64,000 bases of DNA from Sansalvadorimonas sp965243775 (GTDB lineage Bacteria > Pseudomonadota > Gammaproteobacteria > Pseudomonadales > Endozoicomonadaceae). A model generated the notes under the pieces. The model searched no databases and was not told where the DNA came from. It worked only from the letters and a program-made list of their open reading frames with translations. The DNA lies in contig CBDEWF010000037.1 of NCBI GenBank assembly GCA_965243775.1, positions 62,001-126,000 on the forward strand, read 5' to 3'. A program made the position numbers and the translations under genes. Shown here piece by piece: positions 1 through 7,624 of the stretch; within the stretch, counting starts at the first letter, position 1; each line of letters starts with the position of its first letter.

Positions 1-578
1 TCTGAGAATGCCAGGCCGATTTCAGTGATAACCATGGGGTTATTCATAAATTGCTTTAATAATTCGACGATTTTGTTATCAGGCGCAGCGGGTAGTGAGT
101 CTAACCAGGTATACATTGCAGTACTGGTGCTCAGAAGATGTATAACGGTACGGTATTGTTTCTTTTTTTCTGGGGTAACCAGTTTCCCTTGCGAAAAATA
201 AAATAAAAAAAACTGATTAAGTGCGCTGAGTAGTTTTGGATACTCAGGCAGGATCAGCAGGGATGTTTGAATATTCACAATTTCAGTGTTATTCCAAAAT
301 GGCGACTGCTCCTTTAAAAATTGGGTCAGGTTGTCCAAAGCATCAAATTCTGGTGGAAAATCGAAAGTGACACTCACAGGCATCACTAACAGAGTATTGT
401 TTACAGCGAAGTCCTGATATAACCATGCCAGTTGCTTTTTGGCTTTGTCATTAAGGGTATCTGGCTCATAAGCCCCTGTAGAATGATCAGCATTTATCAA
501 GTGCCAGAGCAGTGTGCCAGACAGGGTGAAAGGGGATAAACAACATAACAGGCCCAGAGTTTGTTTGGTTGCTGCCAT
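1..578 (-). CDS. Unrecognised protein, 3' end cut by window edge
   Basis: An open frame on the minus strand starts at an ATG (576-578) and stays open for 192 codons to the left edge of the window, so the C-terminus is missing. The N-terminus has a hydrophobic segment (LGLLCCLSPFTLSGTLLW, about residues 8-25) that could be a signal peptide or membrane anchor. The rest is mixed helical sequence without a motif I recognise. No clear ribosome binding site is visible before the ATG. It is transcribed toward the left edge, away from the palindromic repeat at 634-901. The function is unknown. The unbroken length and the coding-like composition support a real gene. Confidence 0.6.
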   Translation of the reverse strand, partial: MAATKQTLGLLCCLSPFTLSGTLLWHLINADHSTGAYEPDTLNDKAKKQLAWLYQDFAVNNTLLVMPVSVTFDFPPEFDALDNLTQFLKEQSPFWNNTEIVNIQTSLLILPEYPKLLSALNQFFLFYFSQGKLVTPEKKKQYRTVIHLLSTSTAMYTWLDSLPAAPDNKIVELLKQFMNNPMVITEIGLAFS

Positions 579-633
579 ATAAAATATAAGAGTTATGCAA
601 ATATCAGAGGAGCTATTGTAGACAAACCTGTGC

Positions 634-901
634 TAGGGCCTGTTGAGGTTTTATTATCGCGCTCAGCCTTTTCGAGGGCTTCTATGGTTAGGCGCAGCGT
701 TGCAGGAATGCTCATTGCCTTTCAAAACGCTGCAACGCAGCCATAGAAGCCCTCGAAAAGGCCCTTCGGGTGGTTCTAAAAGCGGCCATCTGCCGCGTCG
801 GGCTTGCTCAATGTAGAATAACTACGATTTTCACAAGCCCTTCTAACATCTGGCCGCTTTTAGAACCACTGAGCCGCATAATAAAACCTCAACAGGCCCT
901 A
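634..901. repeat. Nested palindromic repeat (MITE-like)
   Basis: Outer arms at 634-667 and 869-901 are inverted copies of each other, with a core of TAGGGCCTGTTGAGGTTTTA and its complement. Inside are two further hairpins placed end to end. The first has arms at 666-690 and 738-762 (22 bp perfect, then a bulge). The second has arms at 771-788 and 851-868 (18 bp perfect) and an extra small stem near 800-840. The whole could fold as one stem with two side arms. It fills most of the 350-bp gap between the partial gene and ntrC. No transposase is encoded. This is a repeat element by structure; whether it is mobile is inference. Confidence 0.7.
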
Positions 902-928
902 ACACCTCTGAATCTGCGCTTGCGCTAT

Positions 929-2362
929 CTATGGCAGAGCCTCTTCTTTCGTTTCCTTCTGCTCAGTTTCCAGATTCAGCTCCTTGATCTTTCTGGTCAG
1001 GGTATTTCGCCCCCAGCCGAGAAGCTGGGCTGCATCCCTGCGGCGGCCACAGGTATGTTTGAGTGCTGTTTCGATCATGATTTTTTCAAAGGCTGGAACA
1101 GCCTGTTCAAGCAGAGCCATGTCGCCACAGGCGAGCCGGTGATCAGCCCAGCTGCGTAAAGCCTGTTCCCAGTTCTCTCCGGCAGCGGGCTCACTTTGCC
1201 AGGCAAGTAACTCTGGCGGCATGTCTGCAATCAAGACTTCCCGCCCTGAAGCCATAACAGTCAGCCAGCGGCAGGTATTCTCCAGTTGCCTGACATTACC
1301 AGGCCAGTCCAGCTGGCAGATAAACTCTTCAGTTTCAGGGCGCAGAATTTTGGTTTCAACTTCCAGCTCTGTGGCAGCCTTATCCAGAAAGTGTCGGGTC
1401 AGAAGTGGAATATCTTCATTCCTGTCCCGCAGGCGGGGCAGGTGAATACGGATAACATTCAAGCGGTGGAAAAGGTCTTCCCGGAATTTTCCTTCCTGAA
1501 CCAGGTCTTCAAGGTTCTGGTGAGTGGCAGCAATTATACGGACATCGACGGATACAGGAGTGTGTCCGCCAACACGGTAAAACTCACCGTCTGCAAGAAC
1601 ACGCAGTAGCCTGGTCTGGGTATCCGCTGGCATATCACCAATCTCGTCAAGAAACAGGGTACCACCATTGGCCTGTTCAAAACGTCCCCGGCGCAATTGG
1701 TTGGCACCAGTGAATGCGCCTTTCTCATGACCAAACAGCTCTGATTCAATTAAATCTTTTGGGATGGCTGCCATATTCAAGGGAATAAAGGGCCTTGATT
1801 CCCGGGGGCTGTGGCGGTGCAGGGCATGGGCCACAAGCTCTTTGCCGGTGCCAGATTCACCATTAATTAAAACTGTGATGTTTGACTGGGATAGCCGACC
1901 GATGGCCCGAAATACCTCCTGCATAGCCGGAGCTTCACCAATAATTTCCGGAGTCGCCTCGACAGGTGCATCCGGATACTGGGTTTTCTGTTCACGGACA
2001 TGATCCAGTGCCCGCTTGACCAGGGTAACCGCTTCATCCAGATCGAAAGGTTTAGGCAGGTATTCAAAAGCGCCTCCCTGGTAGGAAGCCACAGCGCTGT
2101 CCAGATCCGAATGAGCTGTCATGATAATGACCGGGATATCCGGATGATTTTCCTGCAGGCGACTTAACAGGGTCAGTCCATCAGTACCGGGCATACGCAC
2201 ATCGCTGATAATGGTATCAGGCTGCTGTACGGATATACGCTCTAAAACTGTATCGGCATTATCGAAACTGGTTGTCTGAATACCTTCCCGGGCCAGTGTG
2301 CGTTCCAAAACCCAGCGGATAGACTTGTCATCGTCAATAATCCAGATATGTCCTGTACTCAT
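929..2362 (-). CDS. ntrC: Nitrogen regulation response regulator NtrC (GlnG)
   Basis: This is a sigma-54-dependent transcription activator of the nitrogen starvation response, phosphorylated by NtrB. The 477 residues show the standard order. A receiver domain has the acidic cluster DDD at 10-12 and the phospho-acceptor Asp54 in SDVRMPG. An AAA+ domain has Walker A GESGTGKE near residue 167 and the sigma-54 contact loop GAFTGA near 214. A Fis-type helix-turn-helix at the C-terminus contains AAQLLGWGRNTLTRKI. The length matches E. coli NtrC (469). The start overlaps the end of ntrB by 4 bp, which indicates translational coupling in a two-gene operon. Its own likely binding sites are visible at 3598-3614, 6093-6107 and 6135-6149. 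Confidence 0.96.
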   Translation of the reverse strand: MSTGHIWIIDDDKSIRWVLERTLAREGIQTTSFDNADTVLERISVQQPDTIISDVRMPGTDGLTLLSRLQENHPDIPVIIMTAHSDLDSAVASYQGGAFEYLPKPFDLDEAVTLVKRALDHVREQKTQYPDAPVEATPEIIGEAPAMQEVFRAIGRLSQSNITVLINGESGTGKELVAHALHRHSPRESRPFIPLNMAAIPKDLIESELFGHEKGAFTGANQLRRGRFEQANGGTLFLDEIGDMPADTQTRLLRVLADGEFYRVGGHTPVSVDVRIIAATHQNLEDLVQEGKFREDLFHRLNVIRIHLPRLRDRNEDIPLLTRHFLDKAATELEVETKILRPETEEFICQLDWPGNVRQLENTCRWLTVMASGREVLIADMPPELLAWQSEPAAGENWEQALRSWADHRLACGDMALLEQAVPAFEKIMIETALKHTCGRRRDAAQLLGWGRNTLTRKIKELNLETEQKETKEEALP

Positions 2363-3477
2363 GCTGATGCTTCCCTGGTGTTGGTTTTTTTATTGTTACT
2401 GCTTACGAAAGGAATAAATAATGAGAAAACTGTTTTACCCGGTACGGATTCGCAAGCGATCAGGCCATTGTGCTGGGTAAGGATCGACTGGGATATGGAC
2501 AGACCCAGCCCGGAGCCATCAGCCCGGCCACTGATCATGGGATAGAAAATGTTTTCAACCATATCTTTGGGGATGCCGGGTCCATTATCTTCAATATCGA
2601 CCCGGCAGATGATCTTGTGGCGGGTGCTGCCAATAGTAAACTGGCGAACAATCCTGGAGCGCAGGGTAATCCGGCCATCACTCAGTGGCATGGACTGGCC
2701 AACAGACTGCATGGCGTTACGGACAATATTCAGAGTGGCCTGAATCAGCTGTTCTGAATCCGCCTCCACATCAGGAATGCTGGGGTCGTAATCCCGGGTG
2801 ATATCCAGTCTGCCGCCGGTTTCAGCATGGATAAGGCTTGATACCCGTTCCAGAACCTCATGGACATTGATGGATTCCATGGTCGGTGGTCTGGTTGGCC
2901 CGAGCATCCGGTCGACCAGATTTCTAAGGCGGTCAGCCTCTTCAATAATGACGTTAGTGTAATCCTGCAGGCTATTGTCCGGTAGCTCACGGGCCAGCAG
3001 CTGGGCAGCTCCCCGTAGCCCACCGAGAGGATTTTTGATTTCATGGGCCAGTCCGCGTACCAGGATTTTGGTCGTTTCCTGCTTTGATTTCAGGGTTTCC
3101 TCACGGCTGATGCGCAGCAGTCTGTCCCGGGGCTGAAGCTCCATCAGCAATATGGGTTCGTTCGAGCCGGTCAGGGGAGTGATAGAGTAGTCTGCGGTCA
3201 GGGTATGGCCATTAACCAGGTTGAGCTGGGCTTCCCGCTTGTTGTAACAGCTGCCATTAGCAAAAGAGGCCTTTATTTTTTCAGTTGATGGAGGCTGCTC
3301 CTGAAACAGCTCATTTATGGGAAGGCCGTAAACCTGGCGGCCACTCATGGCCAGTGCAGCTTCCGCAGCCGGATTCATAAACTGGACAGTCAGGTTTTTA
3401 TCAAAAACCAGAACAGCAGTGGTCATGTTTTCCAGTAACTGGTGCTGCATAAGAATTGGCTGGAATAGATTTGTCAT
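2359..3477 (-). CDS. ntrB: Nitrogen regulation sensor histidine kinase NtrB (GlnL)
   Basis: This cytosolic histidine kinase/phosphatase controls NtrC and is itself controlled by the PII protein. Its 372 residues contain an N-terminal PAS domain (VLVFDKNLTVQFMNPAAE, about 23-40), the dimerisation/phosphotransfer box with the His in LAHEIKNPLGG (about 143), and the ATPase domain with DIEDNGPGIP and GRADGSGLGLSI near the C-terminus. No membrane segment is seen, as expected for NtrB. It is the upstream gene of the ntrBC pair. A perfect NtrC-type palindrome lies about 120 bp upstream of its start, suggesting autoregulation as known for E. coli glnL. Confidence 0.95.
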   Translation of the reverse strand: MTNLFQPILMQHQLLENMTTAVLVFDKNLTVQFMNPAAEAALAMSGRQVYGLPINELFQEQPPSTEKIKASFANGSCYNKREAQLNLVNGHTLTADYSITPLTGSNEPILLMELQPRDRLLRISREETLKSKQETTKILVRGLAHEIKNPLGGLRGAAQLLARELPDNSLQDYTNVIIEEADRLRNLVDRMLGPTRPPTMESINVHEVLERVSSLIHAETGGRLDITRDYDPSIPDVEADSEQLIQATLNIVRNAMQSVGQSMPLSDGRITLRSRIVRQFTIGSTRHKIICRVDIEDNGPGIPKDMVENIFYPMISGRADGSGLGLSISQSILTQHNGLIACESVPGKTVFSLFIPFVSSNNKKTNTREASA

Positions 3478-3597
3478 TGGATATGCTGTCCGTCAGTGCA
3501 AGAAACAAACCAGTCTTAATAGCTGGGGGTAACTGGGTGGAGTCAGGCTTCTCCTGGCATCAATAGCTGAAGTGCAGTGTGGCATATCAATAGTTGA

Positions 3598-3614
3598 TGC
3601 ACCATATTGGTGCA
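3598..3614. promoter_or_regulatory. Predicted NtrC binding site before ntrB
   Basis: TGCACCATATTGGTGCA is a perfect 17-bp palindrome apart from its central bases. It matches the enterobacterial NtrC consensus (GCACCA, three bases, TGGTGC). It lies in the 158-bp gap between the DUF4124 gene and ntrB. In E. coli such a site lets phosphorylated NtrC repress glnL/ntrB transcription, and the same role is inferred here. Confidence 0.8.
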
Positions 3615-3635
3615 TGAAATTTTTCTAAAAAAGAA

Positions 3636-4199
3636 TCAGGACTTACTCTTTGAGCTGTCAGGTTTGGCTGGACTGCGGAACAGGGCGCTGGCTCTATGTA
3701 CAAAAATTGTGCGTGGCTCACCGCTGATCAGAACCTTGCCCCGGGCGTTGATGACCTCTGCTTTAAGAACAAGAGCTCCGCGTTCAGGGTGTTTTAGAAT
3801 GAAACTTGGTTTTTGATTCTCCCCATGAACCTTGCCGTTGACCAGCAGTCGGTAACGGTGACCAGCTCCCAGGGCGGGATCGACCTGAACTGTGACTGTT
3901 ATCTCATCGGGATTGCGAAAAACTTCCTGTTCTCCGGGAGAGGTAATGGTAACCGAGGTGTAGATATTTGCAGTGCTTTTTCTGACTCTGGCTTTTTTCT
4001 CAGGATGTACAGAAGGTGCCGGGATAGTCTGGATAGGGCGTAACTCAATGGTTTCGGCTTTATCGCTCTCTTTGTCGGTATAAATGACATTGCCGTGATC
4101 ATCAACCGTCTTGTAGACCTCAGCTGAAGCATAGGGGGAAATAATCAGGGCAGTTGATGTAGCGAAAGCGAGTAACAATCTAAGCCCTGCCATGCTCAT
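3636..4199 (-). CDS. DUF4124 domain periplasmic protein
   Basis: A 187-residue exported protein. A signal peptide (hydrophobic LRLLLAFATSTALIISPYASA) ends near residue 26. A DUF4124 module follows directly, with the family pattern EVYKTVDDHGNVIYTDKES. The C-terminal part resembles a small beta-rich domain (ITVTVQVDPALGAGHRYRLL). The family is common next to glnA and ntrB in Pseudomonas-like bacteria, and its function is not established. A Shine-Dalgarno AAGGA lies very close to the first ATG. The second ATG (4193) has better spacing and may be the real start. It sits between glnA, which has its own terminator, and ntrB. Confidence 0.85.
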   Translation of the reverse strand: MSMAGLRLLLAFATSTALIISPYASAEVYKTVDDHGNVIYTDKESDKAETIELRPIQTIPAPSVHPEKKARVRKSTANIYTSVTITSPGEQEVFRNPDEITVTVQVDPALGAGHRYRLLVNGKVHGENQKPSFILKHPERGALVLKAEVINARGKVLISGEPRTIFVHRASALFRSPAKPDSSKSKS

Positions 4200-4410
4200 C
4201 TTTCCTTATTTATTCTACTCTTTCCTCCACTCAGATTAGTGACTTGAAGAGGAATCGCCAATGCCGCCATATGGCAGGCTTACTCTGAGAGTCATGGCCC
4301 AGCTAAGCGCGTTTATGCATTTTCCTGCAATATGCGCTGACCAGAGCGAACCATTCCGGTTAAAGCAGGTAGTGGTCTCTGTGAGATGGCTTGGCCTGTG
4401 CGTTATGATG

Positions 4411-4437
4411 AAAAAAGGGCTGCCAAAGCAGCCCTTT
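4411..4437 (-). terminator. Rho-independent terminator of glnA
   Basis: On the minus strand the sequence reads AAAGGGCTGC, loop, GCAGCCC followed by six T. It begins 17 bp past the glnA stop and ends glnA transcription before the DUF4124 gene. Confidence 0.85.
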
Positions 4438-4453
4438 ATTGCTCAGACTCCCC

Positions 4454-5860
4454 TTAACAGGAGTAGTACAGGTCAAACTCAACAGGGTGAGTCGTCTGGC
4501 TGACCTTTACACACTCCTCACGCTTCAGTTCAAGGTAGCCATCGATCATATCGTCGGTGAATACGCCACCGGCCGTCAGAAACTCACGATCGCGATCCAG
4601 GGCATTCAGTGCTTCCTCAAAGCTGGCTGCAACAGTGGGGATCTCAGCGGCTTCTTCAGGTGGCAGATCGTACAGATCTTTGTCTGCAGCATCACCAGGG
4701 TGGATCTTATTCTTGATACCGTCCAGACCAGCCATCAGCAGGGCTGCAAATGCCAGATATGGGTTAGCTGTTGGATCCGGGAAACGCACCTCAACACGGC
4801 GGGCTTTCGGACTGTTTACATAGGGAATCCGGATAGAGGCAGAACGGTTACGGGCCGAGTAAGCCAGCATAACCGGTGCTTCGAAACCGGGAACCAAACG
4901 CTTGTATGCGTTTGTGGAAGCATTGGCAAAGGCATTGATGGCTTTGGCATGCTTGATGACGCCGCCAATGTAGTACAGGGCGTTGTCGCTCAGGCCAGCA
5001 TATCCGTCACCGGCAAACAGGTTGTCACCATTCTTGCTGAGAGACATATGAACGTGCATACCACTGCCGTTATCGCCAACCAGAGGCTTGGGCATGAAGG
5101 TGGCAGTCTTGCCATAGGCATGGGCAACATTATGCACACAGTATTTGAGAATCTGGTTTTCATCAGCCTTGCGAACCAGAGTGTTGAAGCGGGTACCGAT
5201 TTCACACTGGCCAGCTGTGCCCACTTCGTGATGATGAACCTCAACAGGAACACCCATGGCTTCGGTGGCCTGACACATGGCTGCACGCAGGTCGTGCAGT
5301 GAGTCAACAGGAGGCACCGGGAAGTAACCGCCTTTAATACTTGGGCGGTGACCGGTGTTGCCACCTTCGAACATTTCATTGGATGCCCAGGCAGCCTCTT
5401 CGGAATTCACTTCGTAGGATGCGCCGGAAATATCAATTTTCCACTTCACATCATCAAAGACAAAGAACTCGGGTTCTGGCCCAAAGAAGGCTGTATCAGC
5501 GATACCAGTAGACTTGAGGAACTCTTCTGCGCGTTTGGCTACAGAGCGGGGGTCACGCTCATAACCTTGCATAGTGGCAGGTTCGATGATGTCGCAGCGC
5601 AGGTTAAGGGTGTTTTCATCGGTAAACGGATCAATGACCGCTGTGCTGTCATCGGGCATCAGAATCATGTCGGATTCGTTAATGCCTTTCCAGCCGGCTA
5701 TAGAGGAGCCATCAAACATCTTGCCAGCTTCAAAGAACTCACTGTCGATTTCCGAAATGGGAAGAGAGACGTGCTGTTCCTTGCCAATGGTGTCAGTGAA
5801 TCGGAGGTCAACCCACTTGACGTCGTGTTCTTTGATCAGGGAAAGAGTCTTATTGGACAT
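4454..5860 (-). CDS. glnA: Glutamine synthetase type I (GlnA)
   Basis: This enzyme makes glutamine from glutamate, ammonia and ATP in the cytoplasm as a dodecamer. From the ATG at 5860 the protein is 468 residues (MSNKTLSLIKEHDVKWVDLR), the normal type I length. Longer in-frame starts upstream do not fit the family N-terminus. Visible signatures include FDGSSIAGW, NGSGMHVHMS and NRSASIRIPY. The adenylylation Tyr in KDLYDLPPEE falls at residue 397, as in E. coli, so GlnE control is likely. It is a single-gene unit with a sigma-54 promoter, two NtrC sites upstream and a terminator downstream. Confidence 0.97.
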   Translation of the reverse strand: MSNKTLSLIKEHDVKWVDLRFTDTIGKEQHVSLPISEIDSEFFEAGKMFDGSSIAGWKGINESDMILMPDDSTAVIDPFTDENTLNLRCDIIEPATMQGYERDPRSVAKRAEEFLKSTGIADTAFFGPEPEFFVFDDVKWKIDISGASYEVNSEEAAWASNEMFEGGNTGHRPSIKGGYFPVPPVDSLHDLRAAMCQATEAMGVPVEVHHHEVGTAGQCEIGTRFNTLVRKADENQILKYCVHNVAHAYGKTATFMPKPLVGDNGSGMHVHMSLSKNGDNLFAGDGYAGLSDNALYYIGGVIKHAKAINAFANASTNAYKRLVPGFEAPVMLAYSARNRSASIRIPYVNSPKARRVEVRFPDPTANPYLAFAALLMAGLDGIKNKIHPGDAADKDLYDLPPEEAAEIPTVAASFEEALNALDRDREFLTAGGVFTDDMIDGYLELKREECVKVSQTTHPVEFDLYYSC

Positions 5861-6000
5861 TGTTGTCTGTTCCTCGGGTTTATATCTCGACCGCTTGAAT
5901 CCGAGTTCCGTCGGGTGCTGGATATGCGGTTTCTCAGTACCTTGCCAGCTACTACACATACACATGAGCTGGCAGACTAAATCATTAACATTGTGCTTGC

Positions 6001-6016
6001 AGCAAAAAGTGCGCCA
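6001..6016 (-). promoter_or_regulatory. Sigma-54 promoter of glnA
   Basis: On the minus strand the sequence is TGGCGCACTTTTTGCT. This matches the -24/-12 consensus TGGCAC-N5-TTGCA with the required GG and GC 10 bases apart. The transcription start would be near 5990, about 130 bases before the glnA ATG. Its pairing with NtrC-type sites 80-150 bp further upstream supports it. The 285-bp stretch 5966-6250 holds this regulatory region and no gene. Confidence 0.8.
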
Positions 6017-6092
6017 AATTATTAATATTCTCCCGTTGTTAATGTATTGCCAGTGTATTATCTTCCTGATTGAGGTAATCGCTCTAACCTGT

Positions 6093-6107
6093 GCATCAAA
6101 ATGGAGC
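6093..6107. promoter_or_regulatory. NtrC enhancer site 1 of glnA
   Basis: GCATCAAAATGGAGC matches the NtrC consensus GCACCA-N3-TGGTGC with two mismatches. It is centred about 110 bp upstream of the inferred glnA start, nearly the position of the E. coli glnAp2 enhancer. Confidence 0.65.
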
Positions 6108-6134
6108 GGTTGTGGAAATTGTATGCGCTACTAT

Positions 6135-6149
6135 GCGCTACTTTGGTGC
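6135..6149. promoter_or_regulatory. NtrC enhancer site 2 of glnA
   Basis: GCGCTACTTTGGTGC matches the NtrC consensus with a complete TGGTGC half-site. It lies 42 bp (four helical turns) from site 1. Two sites on one face of the helix are the usual arrangement for cooperative NtrC oligomer assembly. Confidence 0.65.
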
Positions 6150-6252
6150 GCATGTACAAAAGCACTGCGAGAGTGAGTTTATACTATCAGCAGGTAGATT
6201 GTTTTGTTCTTTGAAAAGCAGCCGGAAGATAAATAAAAGGGATTGTTAGATT

Positions 6253-7542
6253 ATGAAAATTAATCTGCCCAGTAATGGAGTTCAGGGGCAAGCTTCAAAA
6301 CCTTTAAAAGAATCGGCTGCTGCCGAAGGGAAAAGTGGCCAAAATGCTTTGCAAACCCAAAAGTCTGGATCTGTACCTGTGAGATCCTATGTGAAAGATG
6401 GAAGAACAGCCCAGCCATCTCATAACGACACACCGATTAAGGATCGCAGTATAAGTCCTGATTTTCAAAAGGAACTGGAGGAGGTTACGAAATGGTTTTC
6501 TGACCATGTAGAGAGGAGTTTAGACACTCAGCCCTCAGGTGTTCCAGATAGTATTGAAACGTTACCTAAAAGCAAACTGGCTTCATGGTTGAAAAGTGGT
6601 GTGACTGTAGAGCCAGTGCCTGAACTCAATACTCCCTCTGCAGATGGCCTTTATCAGGATATGCGTAATCAGCTGGATAAAATGAAGGATGATTTGGGTG
6701 GTTGTCCCAACTACCCGGATGGCAAACCGGTTCTTAATCGTTGTAACTATCTTTTCGGAAAACCTTTTGAGCCTCTCAGGGTCTGGACAAGCAAGGCTAT
6801 TAAAAATGGCTGGAAACCGAAATTTTTATGGAAATTGCTTAGTCAGGTCGTCGGCGCCAGAAATGTAAATAGAGAGCGTTATACCGGATTAACTCAGTAC
6901 GAGTACTGTGCTCTGGCATTGGAGAGCACTCGTTATCTAAAAGCGAATATGGAGGAACTTCAGAAGCGGTTAAAAAACGGAGATAGTCCAAGTGACTTCT
7001 TTACTATCACTACCGGATGGCTTATACACCTGCCCAACAATGGGAGTGAGCTGCTTATTGATCAAATTGCTGATTTTATTTCTCTCCTTGAAAAAGCATA
7101 TGCTGAAGCAAAGGAGAGTGGTCAGGTTGGGAACTTTATGCAGAAAGCCATGGTCAATGGCAGCGTGTGCTTTGAAGCTCGTATGCGTGATCTTCAAAAC
7201 TACTACTCAAAGTATGGTAAAGAGGGGGCGGGAGACCTGGACAAAATTCGAAGGGGCTATGATCAGTGGTCATCTCTTGAGCATATCTTGACTAGCGTTC
7301 AGGAAGAGTTTAATGATGAATGGTTACAAACCCACCCTGGTGAACCTTATGAGAGAAAAGACTTTGAAGGTTGGCTGTTAGAGAAGGGTTTAATAGGGTT
7401 TAAGTTTCAAGGTGGAGGCGGAGAGGGCTTTATAGCCTCACAGTATGCCGAGGAAATAGACTGGTCGGGTGAACAAGAAATAACCCATGAACTGTTAAGC
7501 AAGTATCTGGATTATCTGCAAAATGATCTGGCTCTGCTGTAA
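6253..7542 (+). CDS. Unrecognised 429-residue protein
   Basis: I do not recognise a domain. Roughly the first 70 residues are polar and low in hydrophobics (many S, K, Q, G, P), suggesting a disordered start. They are followed by a helical, charged body (for example FQKELEEVTKWFSDHVERSL and YLKANMEELQKRLKNGD). There is no signal peptide or membrane segment. The ATG at 6253 follows an AT-rich leader with GGGATTG ahead of it. A disordered, serine-rich N-terminus without a Sec signal is what type III effectors often look like, but this is only a resemblance. It is divergent from glnA, followed by thiI, and seems unrelated to either. Confidence 0.7.
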   Translation: MKINLPSNGVQGQASKPLKESAAAEGKSGQNALQTQKSGSVPVRSYVKDGRTAQPSHNDTPIKDRSISPDFQKELEEVTKWFSDHVERSLDTQPSGVPDSIETLPKSKLASWLKSGVTVEPVPELNTPSADGLYQDMRNQLDKMKDDLGGCPNYPDGKPVLNRCNYLFGKPFEPLRVWTSKAIKNGWKPKFLWKLLSQVVGARNVNRERYTGLTQYEYCALALESTRYLKANMEELQKRLKNGDSPSDFFTITTGWLIHLPNNGSELLIDQIADFISLLEKAYAEAKESGQVGNFMQKAMVNGSVCFEARMRDLQNYYSKYGKEGAGDLDKIRRGYDQWSSLEHILTSVQEEFNDEWLQTHPGEPYERKDFEGWLLEKGLIGFKFQGGGGEGFIASQYAEEIDWSGEQEITHELLSKYLDYLQNDLALL

Positions 7543-7624
7543 TCAAAAACCACAGGTAGCCGATTTCTTGCCCTGTTCTGTATAATGACGGATTAATTTC
7601 TTTTCTGGTCCTTGCTCTTTCCCC

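Noticed and set aside
770..1159. Frames overlapping the palindromic repeat and the end of ntrC
   Set aside because: They arise from the repeat arms and the antisense of ntrC. No ribosome site or recognisable protein is present.
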